Source of the DNA: Purshia tridentata
Taxonomy: Eukaryota; Streptophyta; Magnoliopsida; Rosales; Rosaceae
Direction: 5' to 3'
Length of the DNA: 43,953 bases
NCBI GenBank assembly: GCA_003254885.1
Contig: QANT01006769.1
Location: 1-43,953, forward strand
Under the pieces are notes generated by a model. That model made no database searches and was not told the origin of the DNA. It saw only the letters and a list, made by a program, of their open reading frames with translations. The first letter of the stretch is position 1; each line of letters begins with the position of its first letter. The translations under genes were made by a program, and so were the position numbers. Of this stretch, positions 43,644-43,953 are shown piece by piece.

Positions 43644-43953
43644 TATATATAATGGGATAATGATGAGGAAAGTTAAACATGCCAAAATCCAACATTGCCT
43701 TTTGTTAATTAAAATATTAAAATCAAACAACTTAATATTTTGAGAGTAAAGTAATAAAATAAAATAATTAGAATTGAAAAATAAAATGAAATAAAAAATC
43801 ACACCTCTCCTTATTTTTAGCAACCCATTTAACCATTCAAATTCTTTTGTAGGAAGAATAATTTGTTTTTAAAAAAAAATTCTATTTAAAAAAGGTCAAA
43901 ATAACATATATAAATATTTAGGGTTAAATACGTTTTTAGTCCCTGTGTTTTAC

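Overview
Nuclear DNA from a eudicot plant. The evidence is about 65-70% AT intergenic DNA, canonical GT-AG introns, Ty3/gypsy LTR retrotransposon debris, several MITE-like inverted repeats, a Helitron-like end, and one well-preserved plant gene. I could not name the species. Most short open frames in the window lie inside introns, LTRs or simple repeats and are not genes.

The one clear gene is at 30.58-35.00 kb on the + strand. It is a nine-exon ArfGAP zinc-finger plus C2-domain protein of 395 codons, of the AGD11 type. Its non-coding parts hold three separate tandem duplications: a ~201 bp unit in triplicate in the 5' leader, a ~112 bp unit in intron 8 and a ~109 bp unit 3' of the stop. The last leader unit also carries two short uORFs ahead of the start.

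The left half (1.1-21.5 kb) is dominated by a repeated locus that I do not recognise. At 17.1-18.9 kb on the - strand, four short exons, all joined in phase 0, make a possible 151-aa basic protein. Its last two exons are paralogues of each other. A broken sister copy lies at 7.2-8.9 kb. Beyond it the 3' exon pair was amplified again as ~1.47 kb tandem units (3.0-7.7 kb). The two gene copies sit in a ~5 kb tandem duplication: 6.63-10.32 plus 15.35-16.59 kb is unit 1, and 16.60-21.51 kb is unit 2. Unit 1 was later split by about 5 kb of LTR-like DNA (10.32-15.34 kb), so relative ages can be read. Sequence differences between the copies are mostly amino-acid changing, so coding status is uncertain.

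The rest is mobile-element territory. There is a truncated GC-rich LTR at the left edge (1-1124, - strand), related LTR sequence at 10.6-15.3 and 36.3-38.1 kb, and a decayed gypsy gag-pol at 23.9-27.1 kb (- strand), with C-terminal pol fragments at 15.5 and 20.8 kb. A degenerate tRNA-like/SINE head lies at 28.24 kb. MITE-like inverted repeats lie at 1.31, 2.50, 27.3 and 38.15 kb, and a Helitron candidate at 43.20-43.64 kb. Four single N positions sit inside low-complexity runs and probably mark imperfect assembly joins.
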